The notes beneath the pieces are model-generated. The model saw nothing but the letters and a program-made list of their open reading frames with translations, was not told the origin of the DNA and ran no database searches. From NCBI RefSeq assembly GCF_003626645.1, contig NZ_RBAM01000004.1, forward strand, positions 1 to 64,000: a stretch of 64,000 nt of DNA. Reading direction: 5' to 3'. Shown here piece after piece: positions 17,311 through 25,670 of the stretch. Both the position numbers and the translations under genes were made by a program. Numbering within the stretch: position 1 is the stretch's first letter; every line of letters begins with the position of its first letter. This DNA is from Streptomyces klenkii (GTDB lineage Bacteria > Actinomycetota > Actinomycetes > Streptomycetales > Streptomycetaceae).

Positions 17311-18933
17311 GTGCGTTCATCCACAGCAGCGGGGCAGTTGGCTCCTGAGCGGGGGCCTTCGAGAGGGACTGCCGGCGCGCCGGGCACGGGTTCGGCGGCG
17401 GGCTCGGCCCCGGCCGGTCAGCCGGCCGGGGCCGGTATGACCGAGGGGCAGCGCAAGATCGCCTTCGTGGTCTGCCTGACCACGATGCTCCTGGCCGTCC
17501 TCGACCAGAACATCGTCTCGGCCGTCACCGTCCCGGTCGTCCAGGACCTCGACCCCGCGCACGGCATCGACCGCGTGCCCTGGCTGATCAGCGCCTTCGC
17601 CCTCGCCTCGACCGCCGTCCTGCCGCTCTACGGCAAGCTGTGCGACACGCTCGGCGCGCGCAGAGTGTTCCTGAGCGCCGTCGCGGCCTTCCTCGTGGGG
17701 TCGGCGCTGTGCGGGGCGGCGCAGTCCATGGAGCAGCTCATCGCGTTCCGTGCGGTCCAGGGCATCGGCGGCGGCGGGCTGATGAGCGTCACCATGGTCG
17801 TCATCGCCCAGCTCAAGGCGGGAGCGCCCGCGGACGGAAGCGACGGCGCCGGCAAGGGCGGCCGCGGAGACGGCGGCAAGGGCCGCGGCGGTAACGGCGG
17901 CGCCGGCATAGGCGGCCTCGTGGCGGGCGCGGGCATGGCGCTCGGGCCCCTGCTGGGCGGCGTCCTCGCCGATCACGCCGACTGGCGCTGGGTGTTCTAC
18001 GTGAACCTGCCCATCGGCCTCGCCGTGCTCGCCGCCGCGGCCGCCGTCCTCAAGCTCCCCCGGCACCACGGCACGCGCCACCGCATCGACTTCCTCGGCG
18101 CCGGCCTCGCAGCGGCCTTCTCCACGTCCGTGCTGCTCGTCACCGAGTGGGGCGGCAAGGAGTACGCGTGGGGCTCGCCCACCGTCCTCGGGCTGATCAC
18201 GGCGAGCGCGCTGCTGCTCGGCCTGTTCGTGTGGCGGCAGGCCACGGCGGCCGAGCCCGTCCTGCCCCTGTCGCTGTTCAGGATCCCCGTGCTGCGCATC
18301 TCGTTCGCACTGCAAGCGCTGATCGGGACGGCCCTGATGGGCTCGATGATCTACGTGATCATCTATCTGCAACTCGTACGCGGCATCGCCGCCACGCACG
18401 CCAGCCTGTTCCTGCTTCCTATGGCCGCGGGGATCTCCGTCATCGGCGTCGTCACCGGCAAGCTGACGGCACGCGGCTGGCCGCAGAAGACCTTTATCGT
18501 CGCCGGCACGGCGGTCAGCGCGGCGGCCATGGGGATCCTCGCCACCCTCGGCACGGACACGAGCCTGTGGATCGTCGGCACGGCGCTGCTGCTGCTCGGC
18601 CTCGGGTTCGGCCAGTTGCTCGGCCAGCTGATCCAGCTCACGCAGGAGTCGGCGCCGCCCCGCCAACTGGGCGTGGCCACCACGGGGATCCGCTTCTTCC
18701 AGTCCCTGGGCGGCGCGCTGGGCGCCTCCCTCTTCGGCACGGTGCTGGCCCGGGTGTACGAGGCGAAGGGCCCCGGCGGATCGGCGAGCCGCATCGCCGC
18801 GCTCAGCGGGGAGGCGCACACCCAGGCGATAGGGGCGTTCGTCACCTCCGTCGACACGGTGTTCGCGTGTGCTGCCGGAGCGATGGTGGTGGCGCTGCTG
18901 CTGGCGATACGCCTGCGGGTGCCGCGCCCCTGA
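17311..18933 (+). CDS. MFS drug exporter, DHA2 (EmrB/QacA) type
   Basis: 540 residues from the GTG at 17311, preceded by AGGGGGAAGAAGG. Proton-driven export of small molecules; about 14 membrane segments. TM1 contains the DQNIVSAV motif characteristic of DHA2 pumps, and the loop 2-3 motif is GKLCDTLGARRVF. Oddly, the TM4-TM5 loop, which normally carries an RERGR-like motif, is here a Gly/Lys/Arg-rich low-complexity stretch (about residues 172-197, KGGRGDGGKGRGGNGG). The 50 residues before TM1 are also low complexity. Probably controlled by the divergent TetR protein. Substrate unknown. Confidence 0.9.
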   Translation: MRSSTAAGQLAPERGPSRGTAGAPGTGSAAGSAPAGQPAGAGMTEGQRKIAFVVCLTTMLLAVLDQNIVSAVTVPVVQDLDPAHGIDRVPWLISAFALASTAVLPLYGKLCDTLGARRVFLSAVAAFLVGSALCGAAQSMEQLIAFRAVQGIGGGGLMSVTMVVIAQLKAGAPADGSDGAGKGGRGDGGKGRGGNGGAGIGGLVAGAGMALGPLLGGVLADHADWRWVFYVNLPIGLAVLAAAAAVLKLPRHHGTRHRIDFLGAGLAAAFSTSVLLVTEWGGKEYAWGSPTVLGLITASALLLGLFVWRQATAAEPVLPLSLFRIPVLRISFALQALIGTALMGSMIYVIIYLQLVRGIAATHASLFLLPMAAGISVIGVVTGKLTARGWPQKTFIVAGTAVSAAAMGILATLGTDTSLWIVGTALLLLGLGFGQLLGQLIQLTQESAPPRQLGVATTGIRFFQSLGGALGASLFGTVLARVYEAKGPGGSASRIAALSGEAHTQAIGAFVTSVDTVFACAAGAMVVALLLAIRLRVPRP

Positions 18934-18964
18934 CCGGAGTCCGGAGTCCGGCGGAGATCTCCGC

Positions 18965-19017
18965 CGTCGCGGTGGCGGGGCGGGCCCGGGAAGGAGCCCG
19001 CCCCGCCACCGGCGACG
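18965..19017. terminator. Bidirectional terminator between MFS gene and purL
   Basis: CGTCGC plus GGTGGCGGGGCGGGC (18965-18985) pair with GCCCGCCCCGCCACC and GCGACG (18996-19017) with one bulged G: 21 base pairs. It separates two convergent genes. Confidence 0.88.
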
Positions 19018-19028
19018 TCAGACGGTGC

Positions 19029-21278
19029 CTACGCGAGCAGCGCCGGAATCGTGGCCTCGTGGGCCTCGCGCAGCTCGGCCAGCGGGATGCTGAACTGACC
19101 CTGGACGTCGATCGCTTCGCCGTCGACGACACCGATCCGGGTCGCGGGCAGGCCCCGCGCTCCGCACATGTCGGTGAACCGCAGCTCCTCGCTCCGCGGG
19201 ACCGCGACGACAGCACGGCCGGCGGACTCGGAGAAGAGGAAGACGAAGGGGTCAATGCCATCGGGCACGACGATCCGCGCGCCCTTGCCGCCGCGCAGGC
19301 ACGACTCGGCGAGGGCCTGGATCAGACCGCCGTCGGAGAGGTCGTGCGCGGCGTCGATCATGCCGTCGCGCGAGGCGGAGATCAGGATCTCGCCGAGCAG
19401 CTTCTCGCGGTCCAGGTCCACGGCCGGCGGCAGGCCGCCGAGGTGGTCGTGGACGACCTGGGACCAGGCCGAGCCGCCCAGCTCCTCCTTGGTGTCACCC
19501 AGCAGGTAGAGCAGCTGGCCCTCTTCGGAGAAGGCGATCGGCGTGCGGCGGTTGACGTCGTCGATGACGCCGAGCACCGCGACCACGGGGGTCGGGTGGA
19601 TGGCGGTCTCGCCGGTCTGGTTGTAGAGCGAGACGTTGCCGCCGGTGACCGGGGTGCCCAGCGTCAGGCAGCCGTCGGCCAGGCCGCGCGTGGCCTCCGC
19701 GAACTGCCACATGACGGCGGGGTCCTCGGGGGAGCCGAAGTTCAGGCAGTTCGAGATGGCCAGCGGGCGGGCGCCGGAGGCGGCCACGTTGCGGTAGGAC
19801 TCGGCGAGCGCGAGCTGTGCGCCCGCGTACGGGTCGAGCTTGGCGTAGCGCCCGTTGCCGTCCGTGGCGACGGCGACACCGAGGTTGGTGTCCTCGTCGA
19901 TGCGGACCATGCCGGAGTCCTCCGGCTGCGCGAGGACGGTGTTGCCCTGCACGAACCGGTCGTACTGGTCGGTGATCCAGGACTTGGACGCCTGGTTCGG
20001 CGAGGAGATCACCTTCAGGACCTGCTCGCGCAGCTCCTCGGCGCTCGCCGGCCGGGCCAGCTTGTTCGCGTCGTCGGCCTGGAGGGCGTCCTGCCAGTCC
20101 GGGCGGGCGTACGGGCGCTCGTAGACCGGGCCCTCGTGGGCGACGGTGCGCGGCGGCACGTCCACGATCTGCTCGCCGTGCCAGAAGATCTCCAGCCGCT
20201 CGCCGTCGGTGACCTCACCGATGACGGTGGCGATGACGTCCCACTTCTCGCAGATCTCCAGGAAGCGGTCGACCTTGCCGGGCTCGACGATCGCGCACAT
20301 GCGCTCCTGCGACTCGCTCATGAGGATCTCCTCGGGCGAGAGCGTCGCGTCGCGCAGCGGCACGCGGTCCAGCTCGACGCGCATGCCGCCGGAGCCGGCG
20401 CTGGCCAGCTCGCTGGTGGCGCAGGACAGGCCGGCGCCGCCGAGGTCCTGGATGCCGTCGACCAGGTCCTCGCGGAAGATCTCCAGGGTGCACTCGATGA
20501 GGAGCTTCTCCTGGAAGGGGTCGCCGACCTGGACGGCGGGGCGCTTGGTGGGCTTCGAGTCGTCGAAGGTCTCGGACGCGAGGACCGAGACGCCGCCGAT
20601 GCCGTCGCCGCCGGTGCGGGCGCCGTAGAGGATGACCTTGTTGCCGGCGCCGGAGGCCTTGGCGAGGTGGATGTCCTCGTGCTTCATCACGCCGATGCAC
20701 AGGGCGTTGACCAGCGGGTTGCCCTGGTAGCAGGCGTCGAAGACGACCTCGCCGCCGATGTTGGGCAGGCCCAGGCAGTTGCCGTAGCCGCCGATGCCCG
20801 CGACGACGCCCGGCAGGACGCGCTTGGTGTCGGGGTGGTCGGCGGCGCCGAAGCGCAGCGGGTCCATGACGGCGACCGGGCGGGCGCCCATCGCGAGGAT
20901 GTCGCGGACGATGCCGCCGACACCGGTGGCCGCGCCCTGGTAGGGCTCGATGTACGAGGGGTGGTTGTGCGACTCGACCTTGAAGGTGACCGCGTAGCCC
21001 TGGCCGACGTCGACGACGCCGGCGTTCTCGCCGATGCCGACGAGGAGGGCGTCGTTCTCCGGGGCCTTCTCGCCGAACTGGCGGAGGTGGACCTTGCTGC
21101 TCTTGTAGGAGCAGTGCTCGGACCACATGACGGAGTACATCGCGAGCTCGGCGCCGGTGGGACGGCGGCCGAGGATGGTGCGGATGCGCTCGTACTCGTC
21201 CTGCTTCAGGCCCAGTTCGGCCCAGGGCTGGTCGACGTCGGGGGTCTCGTCGGCGTGCTTGACGGTGTCGAGGCTCAT
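19029..21278 (-). CDS. purL: Phosphoribosylformylglycinamidine synthase subunit PurL
   Basis: Synthetase subunit of FGAM synthase, converting FGAR to FGAM with ATP and ammonia channelled from PurQ; assembles with PurQ and PurS. 749 residues, the short-form length that needs separate PurQ and PurS. The N-terminal MWSEHCSYK and the KVESHNHPS motif carry the catalytic His; two AIR-synthase-like halves follow ([18 protein letters not shown] and [13 protein letters not shown]). The start ATG at 21278 overlaps the stop of a 33-codon micro-ORF and has AAGGGG upstream. Confidence 0.97.
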   Translation of the reverse strand: MSLDTVKHADETPDVDQPWAELGLKQDEYERIRTILGRRPTGAELAMYSVMWSEHCSYKSSKVHLRQFGEKAPENDALLVGIGENAGVVDVGQGYAVTFKVESHNHPSYIEPYQGAATGVGGIVRDILAMGARPVAVMDPLRFGAADHPDTKRVLPGVVAGIGGYGNCLGLPNIGGEVVFDACYQGNPLVNALCIGVMKHEDIHLAKASGAGNKVILYGARTGGDGIGGVSVLASETFDDSKPTKRPAVQVGDPFQEKLLIECTLEIFREDLVDGIQDLGGAGLSCATSELASAGSGGMRVELDRVPLRDATLSPEEILMSESQERMCAIVEPGKVDRFLEICEKWDVIATVIGEVTDGERLEIFWHGEQIVDVPPRTVAHEGPVYERPYARPDWQDALQADDANKLARPASAEELREQVLKVISSPNQASKSWITDQYDRFVQGNTVLAQPEDSGMVRIDEDTNLGVAVATDGNGRYAKLDPYAGAQLALAESYRNVAASGARPLAISNCLNFGSPEDPAVMWQFAEATRGLADGCLTLGTPVTGGNVSLYNQTGETAIHPTPVVAVLGVIDDVNRRTPIAFSEEGQLLYLLGDTKEELGGSAWSQVVHDHLGGLPPAVDLDREKLLGEILISASRDGMIDAAHDLSDGGLIQALAESCLRGGKGARIVVPDGIDPFVFLFSESAGRAVVAVPRSEELRFTDMCGARGLPATRIGVVDGEAIDVQGQFSIPLAELREAHEATIPALLA

Positions 21279-21376
21279 GAGACGGCACCCCTTTCATTCG
21301 CTTCTCCGCCCGCGCGGCGCAGAGGTGCGGCTTTCATGTTCGTCTGCGGCTGAGCGGCCGCGCGTGCGTCGCTCAT
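21275..21376 (-). CDS. Micro-ORF bridging purQ and purL
   Basis: A 33-codon frame starting at the ATG at 21376 and ending with TGA at 21275-21277. Its start overlaps the purQ stop (ATGA) and its stop overlaps the purL start (ATGA), so it tiles the whole 94-bp gap. The peptide begins [15 protein letters not shown] and is Ala/Arg-rich with no domain. The simplest role is to carry ribosomes from purQ to purL by translational coupling; a functional peptide cannot be excluded. No strong ribosome binding site precedes it. Confidence 0.5.
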   Translation of the reverse strand: MSDARAAAQPQTNMKAAPLRRAGGEANERGAVS

Positions 21377-22107
21377 GCGGAGACCAGCTTCTTGAGGATC
21401 GAAGTGAAGAACCCGAGCCCGTCCGTGCGGCCGGTGCCGACCAGGGGCTCGACGGCGTGCTCGGGGTGCGGCATCAGGCCGACGACGTTGCCGGCGGCGT
21501 TGGTGATGCCGGCGATGTCGCGGAGCGAGCCGTTCGGGTTGTAGTCGACGTAGCGGAAGACGACGCGGCCCTCCGCCTCCAGCTCGTCGAGGGTGTGCTC
21601 GTCGGCCACGTAACGGCCGTCGATGTTCTTCAGCGGGACGGAGATCTCCTGGCCCGCTTCGTAGTCGGACGTCCAGGCGGTGTCCGCGTTCTCCACGCGG
21701 AGCTTCTGGTCGCGGCAGATGAAGTGCAGGTGGTTGTTGCGCAGCATCGCGCCGGGCAGCAGGTGGGTCTCGGTGAGCACCTGGAAGCCGTTGCAGATAC
21801 CGAGGACGGGCATGCCGCCCTTGGCCTGCTCGATGACGGTCTCCATGACCGGCGAGAAGCGGGAGATGGCACCCGCCCGCAGATAGTCGCCGTAGGAGAA
21901 ACCGCCGGGCAGGACCACGGCGTCCACCTGCTTGAGGTCCTTGTCGCGGTGCCAGAGCGGCACGGGCTCGAGCCCGGCGATCCGGACGGCGCGCTGGGTG
22001 TCGCGGTCGTCCAGGGTGCCGGGGAAGGTGACGACTCCTACGCGAATGTTGCTGCGGCCCGAAGGGCTTCCTTGACGGGTGGCGGTGGGTGACGGGTGGG
22101 CGGTCAC
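21373..22107 (-). CDS. purQ: Phosphoribosylformylglycinamidine synthase glutaminase subunit
   Basis: Class I glutamine amidotransferase subunit of FGAM synthase that releases ammonia for PurL. 244 residues from the GTG at 22107, which shares GTGA with the end of purS. The conserved domain starts only at residue 21 ([10 protein letters not shown]), so about 20 residues (Thr/Ser/Pro-rich) extend the usual N-terminus; the overlap supports this start. The nucleophile is Cys in GICNGFQ (about 108-114) and the His/Glu pair lies in PHPEHAVE near the C-terminus. Confidence 0.96.
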   Translation of the reverse strand: MTAHPSPTATRQGSPSGRSNIRVGVVTFPGTLDDRDTQRAVRIAGLEPVPLWHRDKDLKQVDAVVLPGGFSYGDYLRAGAISRFSPVMETVIEQAKGGMPVLGICNGFQVLTETHLLPGAMLRNNHLHFICRDQKLRVENADTAWTSDYEAGQEISVPLKNIDGRYVADEHTLDELEAEGRVVFRYVDYNPNGSLRDIAGITNAAGNVVGLMPHPEHAVEPLVGTGRTDGLGFFTSILKKLVSA

Positions 22108-22349
22108 GAGTCGACCCGCACGGTGAAGTTCTCAATCACGGTGTTGGCGAGAAACGTTTCCGCCATCTCGTGGATTCGAGCGAGGGCGGCCTCGTCGACC
22201 GGTCCCTCCACCTCGAGTTCAAAGCGCTTGCCCTGACGGACGTCGGCGATCCCCTCAAAACCCAGGCGAGGCAGCGCGCGCTGCACCGCCTGGCCCTGCG
22301 GGTCGAGGATCTCCGGCTTGAGCATGACGTCGACTACGACGCGTGCCAC
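22104..22349 (-). CDS. purS: Phosphoribosylformylglycinamidine synthase subunit PurS
   Basis: Small structural subunit that bridges PurL and PurQ. 81 residues from the GTG at 22349, starting [18 protein letters not shown], the typical PurS N-terminus. GGGAG lies 5 bases before this GTG, whereas an upstream GTG at 22355 overlaps the ribosome binding site itself, which decides the start. First gene of purS-purQ-(micro-ORF)-purL; ends in a GTGA overlap with purQ. Confidence 0.95.
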   Translation of the reverse strand: MARVVVDVMLKPEILDPQGQAVQRALPRLGFEGIADVRQGKRFELEVEGPVDEAALARIHEMAETFLANTVIENFTVRVDS

Positions 22350-22663
22350 TGGCACTCCCGGTGTGTGGTGCGTGAGCTGAAGCGGTACCGCCAGCGTACA
22401 GTCCCGAAAAATCTACGCGCATAGATATGCTGGGCCTCCTGTCACGTTTACGCATCGACGCCCAGGACGCCCTGGAAAAATCCCGGGAAAAACGTACGGT
22501 CCTGATTGCGAAGGGGCACCCGGACAGAATTAACTGGGCTTCACTTTGAATGTCCCTCGTTGTACAAATGAATAACCATTGACCAGGAACGGATCCGGAA
22601 CATCCGGAACCAGTGCATCTGCGCAGTTCACCGCGGGGATGCCCGCCGAAAGGACCGATATTC
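22350..22663. promoter_or_regulatory. Divergent promoter region, purS and lsr2-like gene
   Basis: 314 noncoding bases between divergent genes. The part from 22400 to 22580 is clearly less GC-rich than its surroundings (TTAACTGGGCTTCACTTTGAA near 22530, ACAAATGAATAACC near 22565). AT-rich DNA is the preferred target of Lsr2 proteins, so autoregulation by the neighbouring gene product is possible. No precise boxes assigned. Confidence 0.45.
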
Positions 22664-22981
22664 GTGGCACAGCGCGTAGTGGTCACACTCTCCGACGACA
22701 TCGACGGCGGGGAAGCCGCGGAGACGGTTACCTTCGGCCTCGACGGCAAGTCGTACGAGATCGACCTGAACACTGCCAATGCGAAGAAACTGCGGGCGGC
22801 CCTCACGCCTTACCTGGAGGCGGGCCGCAAGCAGTCCCGCTCCGGCAAGGCCTACCGCCGCACCTCCGTCGCCCCCGACCCCGCGGCGGTCCGCGCCTGG
22901 GCGCGCTCGCACGGCATGGACGTGCCGCCGCGCGGCCGCATCCCCAAGCGCGTGTACGAGGCCTTCAACTCCGCCGAGTAG
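22664..22981 (+). CDS. lsrL: Lsr2-family nucleoid-associated protein (LsrL-type paralogue)
   Basis: 105 residues from the GTG at 22664 with AAAGGA upstream. The N-terminal dimerisation domain reads AQRVVVTLSDDIDGGEAAETVTFGLDG; a Lys/Arg-rich linker follows (RKQSRSGKAYRR), and the C-terminal DNA-binding domain ends in VRAWARSHGMDVPPRGRIPK, whose RGR is the AT-hook-like minor-groove motif. Lsr2 proteins silence AT-rich, often acquired DNA in actinobacteria (established). Streptomyces has Lsr2 and a paralogue, LsrL, that lies beside purS; I recall this from S. coelicolor, so I use that symbol with moderate confidence. Confidence 0.9.
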   Translation: MAQRVVVTLSDDIDGGEAAETVTFGLDGKSYEIDLNTANAKKLRAALTPYLEAGRKQSRSGKAYRRTSVAPDPAAVRAWARSHGMDVPPRGRIPKRVYEAFNSAE

Positions 22982-23079
22982 GCCGCGCGCCGAGCTGCTT
23001 CCGAGTCGCTTGCGAGCCGCCCGCAGGGGCCCCGGCGGGCCGTCGCCGGACCGCCCCCGGGGCCGGCCGCCGGGCCGAT

Positions 23080-23110
23080 TTGCCAAGCACCCCGGATGAT
23101 CAGCTAGAGT
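23080..23110 (+). promoter_or_regulatory. Candidate promoter of the tRNA-Gly cluster
   Basis: TTGCCA (23080-23085) and TAGAGT (23105-23110) with a 19-bp spacer, 53 bp upstream of the first tRNA-Gly. A second TAGAGT box (23505-23510) precedes tRNA-Gly(GCC) at 23549. Confidence 0.55.
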
Positions 23111-23162
23111 CTGGATCACGCCGAGGGGCGAGGCCGGGAAACCGGGCGAAACCCCAGGTCAC

Positions 23163-23234
23163 GCGGGTGTAGCTCAGTAGTAGAGCGCCCCCTTTCCAAG
23201 GGGGAGGCGCAGTGTGCGATTCCTGTCACCCGCT
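23163..23234 (+). tRNA. Atypical tRNA-Gly(UCC), copy 1
   Basis: Acceptor GCGGGTG (23163-23169) pairs perfectly with CACCCGC (23227-23233), discriminator T as in bacterial tRNA-Gly. D-stem GCTC/GAGC; anticodon stem CCCCC/GGGGG; loop TTTCCAA with anticodon TCC. The D-loop AGTAGTA has A where G18 is expected. The T-loop is TGCGATT, with G instead of T at position 55, and the expected T-stem (CAGTG against CCTGT) has only one Watson-Crick pair. An alternative 4-bp stem GCAG/CTGT with a 10-base loop is possible. A tRNA by its acceptor, D and anticodon arms, but abnormal in the T-arm. Confidence 0.85.
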
Positions 23235-23279
23235 CTGAACGTCCTCTGGTCACACCTGTGACCGGTCGGGACGGATCAT

Positions 23280-23351
23280 GCGGGTGTAGCTCAGTAGTAG
23301 AGCGCCCTCTTTCCAAGAGGGAGGCGCAGTGTGCGATTCCTGTCACCCGCT
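23280..23351 (+). tRNA. Atypical tRNA-Gly(UCC), copy 2
   Basis: Same as copy 1 except for a compensated change in the anticodon stem: CCCTC/GAGGG instead of CCCCC/GGGGG. The paired change shows that the stem is under selection. D-loop and T-arm peculiarities are identical to copy 1. Confidence 0.85.
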
Positions 23352-23397
23352 CTGATCGCTTGATGGTTCACTTCTGTGGGCCGGACCGGCGATCCTC

Positions 23398-23469
23398 GCG
23401 GGTGTAGCTCAGTAGTAGAGCGCCCCCTTTCCAAGGGGGAGGCGCAGTGTGCGATTCCTGTCACCCGCT
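23398..23469 (+). tRNA. Atypical tRNA-Gly(UCC), copy 3
   Basis: Identical to copy 1 over all 72 bases. The three copies are spaced 117-118 bp apart; spacer sequences differ, so the genes, not the spacers, are conserved. Confidence 0.85.
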
Positions 23470-23548
23470 CTCATCACGGTTACCGGCCACGGAAGTGGAT
23501 CAGGTAGAGTGATGCACGCGCCGCTCGGTGAAAGCCGGTCGGATGCAT

Positions 23549-23624
<76 letters not shown>

Positions 23625-23628
23625 GTAC

Positions 23629-23659
23629 GAAGGCCCCGGTCATCACGACCGGGGCCTTC
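23629..23659 (+). terminator. Terminator of the tRNA-Gly cluster
   Basis: GAAGGCCCCGGTC (23629-23641) pairs perfectly with GACCGGGGCCTTC (23647-23659), 5 bp after tRNA-Gly(GCC). Confidence 0.88.
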
Positions 23660-23811
23660 GGCGTTCCCGGGACCTTCGGTCTCCTGGGCTCCGGCGCTTC
23701 CCGGGCTCCGGCGCCGGCGTTTCCCGGGCCTCGGGCGCTGATGACATTCGTCATCCGAACCCATGACAGGTCGCACTGACCTCCGCCCGGATCCGGCGGG
23801 AGGCTTGGGGC

Positions 23812-24825
23812 ATGGACATCGGGGACAGTGTGATCGACGTCTCGGGGCTGCGCCGCCGCTACGGCCCGGCCGGGGACAAGGGATTCGAAGCGGTGCGGGA
23901 CGTCTCCTTCACCGTGGCGCGCGGCGAGTTGTTCGCCCTGCTCGGCACGAACGGCGCGGGCAAGACCTCCACGGTCGAGCTGCTGGAGGGGCTCGCGAAG
24001 CCGACCGCGGGCGAGGTGCGGGTGCTCGGGCACGATCCGTATGCGGAGCGGAGCGCCGTGCGGCCCCGGATCGGGGTGATGCTCCAGGAGGGCGGCTTCC
24101 CCGCGGACCTGACCGTCACGGAGACGGTCCGGATGTGGGCCGGCTGCACCACCGGGGCCCGGCCGGTGACGGAGGCCCTGGAGCTGGTCGATCTCCTCGG
24201 CCGCAAGAACGTCCGCATCAAGCAGCTCTCCGGCGGCGAGCGCCGCCGCCTCGATCTCGCGCTCGCCCTCCTGGGCCGCCCCGAGGTCCTCTTCCTCGAC
24301 GAGCCGACGACCGGCCTCGACCCCGAGGCCCGGCACAACACCTGGGATCTGGTGCGCAGGCTGCGCGCCGAGGGCACCACGGTGCTACTCACCACGCACT
24401 ATCTGGAAGAGGCGGAGTCCCTCGCCGACCACCTGGCGATCATGCGCGAGGGGCGGATCGTCACGTCCGGTACGCCGGAGACCGTCATCGGCAGCTATCC
24501 CGCGCGGATCCGCTTCGCGATGCCGGTGGGCTGGTTCGTGGGCGATCTCCCGCCCCTCGCCGAACTGGGCGTCGTGCGGCACGAGGAGGACCGCGGGCGC
24601 ATAGAGCTCCAGACGCACGAGTTGCAGCGGACGCTGACCGGGCTGCTGCTCTGGGCCCGGGACAAGGACGTCGAGCTGGAGGGCCTCGACGCCCGGACCG
24701 CCTCGCTGGAGGAGGCGTTCCTGGCCATAGCGGGCGCGAACCCGGCCGGAGGGCCCGCGGAGTCGGGGGCGGGTCTCGCCGGTGCCGGCCTTGGTATGGA
24801 TTCTGTCGCGGGAAGGAACGCGTGA
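23812..24825 (+). CDS. ABC transporter ATP-binding protein (ABC-2/DrrA type)
   Basis: Cytoplasmic ATPase that powers an exporter together with the next gene product. 337 residues from the ATG at 23812. Walker A GTNGAGKT (about 44-51), Q-loop MLQEGG (about 93), signature LSGGERRR (about 140), Walker B VLFLDEP (about 160) and the switch His in LTTHYLEEAE. The last 100 residues form the DrrA-like C-terminal extension and end in an Ala/Gly-rich stretch. TGATG overlap with the permease shows an operon. Substrate unknown; drugs, lipids or peptides are possible. Confidence 0.93.
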   Translation: MDIGDSVIDVSGLRRRYGPAGDKGFEAVRDVSFTVARGELFALLGTNGAGKTSTVELLEGLAKPTAGEVRVLGHDPYAERSAVRPRIGVMLQEGGFPADLTVTETVRMWAGCTTGARPVTEALELVDLLGRKNVRIKQLSGGERRRLDLALALLGRPEVLFLDEPTTGLDPEARHNTWDLVRRLRAEGTTVLLTTHYLEEAESLADHLAIMREGRIVTSGTPETVIGSYPARIRFAMPVGWFVGDLPPLAELGVVRHEEDRGRIELQTHELQRTLTGLLLWARDKDVELEGLDARTASLEEAFLAIAGANPAGGPAESGAGLAGAGLGMDSVAGRNA

Positions 24826-25601
24826 TGGCGATGGCCGTGTCGATGTCGGTGCCGCGGATGATGGCGCTGGGCCGGGCGGAGTTCACCCTCCTCGGGCGGA
24901 ACAAGATGGCGCTCTACGTGGCACTGCTGATGCCCGTGATGATGGTGTGGGCCATGCGGCGCGCCATCGGTGAGATCGACCTCAGCAAGGCCGGCATATC
25001 GGCCAACGAGGTCGCGCTGACCGGCGCCTTCGGCTACATCCTGCTCTTCGCCGTCTACCAGCACCTGGTCAGCGCCTATGTGGCGCGCCGTGAGGAGCTG
25101 GTCCTCAAGCGGCTCCGGACCGGCGAGACCAGCGACGCCGAGATCCTGACCGGCACGGCGCTGCCGGCGGTGGCCGTGGCCCTGGCGCAATGCGCCCTGC
25201 TGGTCGTGGCGGGCGTGCTCTGGCTGGATCTGCGGGCGGTCGCCCGGCCCGATCTGATGGCGATCGGGCTCCTGCTCGGGCTGGCCATGTCCATAGCCCT
25301 GGCCGCGGTGACCACGAGCTGGGCGAAGACGGTGCAGGGCTCCCAGCTGGTGACCTCGCCGCTGATGCTGATATCCGTGGCGGGCTCGGGACTCATGGTG
25401 CCGCTGGAGGCCATGCCGGGCCCCATGGCGGACGTCTGCTCGGTGCTGCCGCTGACGCCGGTGATCCAGCTGGTGCGCGGCGGCTGGCTGGGCGGGATGA
25501 GCGCCCATGAGGCCGGGGGCGCGATCATCACCGGCATTGCCTGGACAATAGTGGCGTCATACGGCGCCCGGCGCTGGTTCCGGTGGGAGCCGCGGCGGTA
25601 G
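24825..25601 (+). CDS. ABC-2 type transporter permease
   Basis: 258 residues from the ATG at 24825 (GTG at 24822 is an alternative); GGAAGGAACG lies just upstream inside the ATPase gene. Six membrane segments are visible, for example MALYVALLMPVMMVWAM, VALTGAFGYILLFAVYQHLV and VAVALAQCALLVVAGVLWL. The pattern and length fit ABC-2 (DrrB-like) permeases. Partner of the preceding ATPase and upstream of a histidine kinase and response regulator, which probably control the operon. Confidence 0.9.
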   Translation: MAMAVSMSVPRMMALGRAEFTLLGRNKMALYVALLMPVMMVWAMRRAIGEIDLSKAGISANEVALTGAFGYILLFAVYQHLVSAYVARREELVLKRLRTGETSDAEILTGTALPAVAVALAQCALLVVAGVLWLDLRAVARPDLMAIGLLLGLAMSIALAAVTTSWAKTVQGSQLVTSPLMLISVAGSGLMVPLEAMPGPMADVCSVLPLTPVIQLVRGGWLGGMSAHEAGGAIITGIAWTIVASYGARRWFRWEPRR

Positions 25602-25670
25602 CCGTGGGGCCAAGGCGCCGTAGAGCGGCGGCCGCAGAGCAGAAACGAGCGCGTACAGGGGGCGGAGGCC

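Noticed and set aside
18147..21353. Long plus-strand frame spanning the MFS gene end and opposite purL
   Set aside because: Runs across two real genes in other frames and across a strong terminator; no recognisable domain.
23116..23346. Open frames across the tRNA-Gly cluster encoding repeated peptides
   Set aside because: The repetition is caused by the three tRNA genes; it is not protein-coding.
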